From JAXGXT01 sp040772665 (GTDB taxonomy: Bacteria; Bacillota; Clostridia; Lachnospirales; Anaerotignaceae), in assembly GCA_040772665.1 (NCBI GenBank), contig JAXGXT010000002.1, positions 186,001 to 250,000 of the forward strand: a stretch of 64,000 bases of DNA. Reading direction: 5' to 3'. The translations under genes and the position numbers were made by a program. This document shows positions 62,816 to 64,000 of this stretch, in pieces. Each line of letters opens with the position of its first letter. Position 1 is the stretch's first letter. Below the pieces are notes generated by a model that saw nothing but the letters and a program-made list of their open reading frames with translations, was not told the origin of the DNA and did not search any database.

Positions 62816-62852
62816 TTTTTCCTTATTGTTAATTTGAGAATGATTGAACGAA

Positions 62853-62890
62853 AAGATGGGTGTCCTAAATGGACACCCATCTTCTTGCTT
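62853..62890 (+). terminator. Terminator after the 316-residue protein gene
   Basis: AAGATGGGTGTCC (62853-62865) pairs with GGACACCCATCTT (62871-62883), 13 bp perfect, loop TAAAT, then CTTGCTT. The T run is poor, but the stem is very strong. Confidence 0.75.
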
Positions 62891-62969
62891 ATGATGCAAT
62901 CCCTCTCGATTCGGGAGGAGAACCTGTTTCAGGCATGTTGTATAGCTGAGATAAGAGCGTCTCCTTGTG

Positions 62970-64000
62970 CTAATGTGCCGAATCAACAGCATAGCCTGCT
63001 AACCCGACAAGGTAGTTCCGCAGCACGGAAATAGAATCAATGCTTTTTGCTGCTCTATATGTTTTTTCGTCAATTATACTTTTCAGGAAGTCCCAGAATG
63101 CGGCGGTCATATTAACTTCGTTTACAGCCAAAACAACCGACGGCTGGGAGGTCTTTGATATAATGACACCGAGTTCTTCCCTCACATAGACGGTGTAACG
63201 GTCTTCTGTTGAGTTATCGATCAAATGAATGTGGTAATTTTCAAAGGATTCAAGCAGTGCAAGAATGTGCTCCAAGTGGGCGATAAACTCCTTCGGTGTG
63301 TAGTACACTGCTCCCCTGCTTAGCGTATCTGACATGGATACCTTGACGCTTCCGCTTTTCACAGCTTCAATATCCGGCAGTGAGATGAGTTCGGTAAAGT
63401 GGTTTGACTGTAAATTCTCCAGAAAACATTGATAACGCACTTCATGGAGAGAAACGCCGTCATATTCATCCATACCGGTCCGCTTGAGTATCTGCATAAG
63501 TAGAGGTTTAGGCATAGTCAATATAGAAAGCGACTCGGTCTTAATCAGCGAATCGGCCTGCCCTCGTTCGAATTCGACTAGTGTAGCGTAGCATCCCTCT
63601 CGTTCCCGAGTGGTGAAAATCCGCATCAGAGGCCGGCACAAGCATAGGTATTGAAGAAATTCCTCAGCAAAGGAAGCCACGGCATCTTGGTCACGGTATA
63701 AGACATTTGCAGCAGAAAAAATCTGATCTCCCACGGAATTTGAAATGACCGCCGCTGTTTCAGGAGCGATGAACAATGTTCGTTTGAAAATGCCATCCCG
63801 TTTTTTAGGATAAAAATAAGGCTCGATTAGTCCACTCATATACAGCGGCATCCACTGATTAATGGCGCTGAGCATTTCATCCAAATCCCGGCTGACAGTG
63901 TGAATAATCTTAATTCGATTGCCGCGAGAGAGGACACGGAGCATAAGCTCCGCCCACTTGCGGGCATATGTGGGATCCTCTGTCATCCATGCGGTTCCTT
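62970..64000 (-). CDS. Possible HTH-type regulator, C-terminal part; N-terminus outside the window
   Basis: Minus-strand frame open from the window edge through 62970; codons before the first ATG (63986) continue it (GTAWMTEDPTYARKW), so the gene begins beyond base 64000. The visible 343 residues have no named domain that I can prove. From memory this resembles the long C-terminal region of helix-turn-helix proteins in Lachnospiraceae (SRGNRIKIIHTVSRDLDEML, FIAPETAAV). No membrane segment is seen. Base composition is clearly richer in G+C than the core genes, suggesting transfer. Function is unknown. Confidence 0.5.
   Translation of the reverse strand, partial: GTAWMTEDPTYARKWAELMLRVLSRGNRIKIIHTVSRDLDEMLSAINQWMPLYMSGLIEPYFYPKKRDGIFKRTLFIAPETAAVISNSVGDQIFSAANVLYRDQDAVASFAEEFLQYLCLCRPLMRIFTTREREGCYATLVEFERGQADSLIKTESLSILTMPKPLLMQILKRTGMDEYDGVSLHEVRYQCFLENLQSNHFTELISLPDIEAVKSGSVKVSMSDTLSRGAVYYTPKEFIAHLEHILALLESFENYHIHLIDNSTEDRYTVYVREELGVIISKTSQPSVVLAVNEVNMTAAFWDFLKSIIDEKTYRAAKSIDSISVLRNYLVGLAGYAVDSAH

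Noticed and set aside
1..64000. CRISPR array, rRNA or tRNA genes
   Set aside because: No regularly spaced direct repeats and no recognisable rRNA or tRNA sequences were seen by reading; a covariance search was not possible.

Overview
The window looks like the chromosome of a low-G+C, anaerobic, endospore-forming member of the Clostridia (Firmicutes), plausibly a Lachnospirales relative. Evidence: the gene block yicC-remA-gmk-rpoZ-priA-def-fmt-yugP-rsmB-rlmN-prpC-prkC-rsgA-rpe-thiN followed by rpmB / asp23-fakA, which is a Firmicutes-conserved order; sporulation genes (spoIVB, a pdaB-like deacetylase); radical-SAM, ferredoxin and rubrerythrin proteins; strong AGGAGG-type ribosome sites; and AT-rich intergenic DNA. 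Species was not determined.

Layout. 1-5.2 kb: the end of an OGG-type DNA glycosylase, a DUF554 membrane protein, a YbaK-type deacylase, an exported HtrA-like protease, an acetyltransferase and a KamA-family radical SAM enzyme. 5.4-8.4 kb: a disrupted area in which a large serine recombinase abuts the C-terminal half of feoB. 8.8-31.2 kb: the conserved core (SpoIVB, an amidohydrolase, RqcH/NFACT, then DNA replication restart, translation initiation, rRNA modification, the PrpC/PrkC signalling pair, RsgA, Rpe, ThiN, L28, Asp23, FakA). A hairpin-dense repeat lies after spoIVB. 31.4-41.2 kb: YeiH with a divergent LysR regulator, a second serine recombinase abutting a C-terminally truncated pdaB-like gene, an NhaC antiporter, and an oxidative-stress cluster (PerR, rubredoxin protein, ferredoxin-rubrerythrin fusion, catalase). 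41.4-64 kb: an accessory region with a frameshifted tyrosine recombinase, a chemotaxis receptor, two near-identical IS21-family copies in inverted orientation (45.66-47.86 and 58.75-60.95 kb), three truncated serine recombinases touching the IS ends, remnants of an integrative conjugative element (DUF6550, a large exported protein, DUF3852), a MarR-controlled metabolic cassette (QueG-like Fe-S protein, MFS transporter, enoyl-CoA hydratase, with an adjacent 2-keto-4-pentenoate-hydratase-like gene), a PadR/DUF2812 pair and two unfamiliar proteins.

How it works together. The core block is one long plus-strand run with 1-4 nt overlaps (prpC/prkC, prkC/rsgA, rsgA/rpe, rpe/thiN), so cell-wall-responsive phosphorylation, ribosome maturation and basic metabolism are probably co-transcribed. 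The perR-rubredoxin-rubrerythrin operon with catalase nearby forms a peroxide defence set, and a good PerR-box match lies upstream of perR. The MarR cassette has a consensus promoter whose -10 element overlaps a 10-bp inverted repeat, a clear sign of local repression.

Most interesting: (i) two serine recombinases whose 3' ends sit exactly on split chromosomal genes, one a sporulation gene, resembling skin-type elements that reassemble genes by excision; (ii) an in-frame internal start with a perfect Shine-Dalgarno inside the ferredoxin-rubrerythrin gene; (iii) the hairpin-cluster element after spoIVB; (iv) four separate single-base homopolymer frameshifts, all in the accessory region, which are either decay or sequence error.
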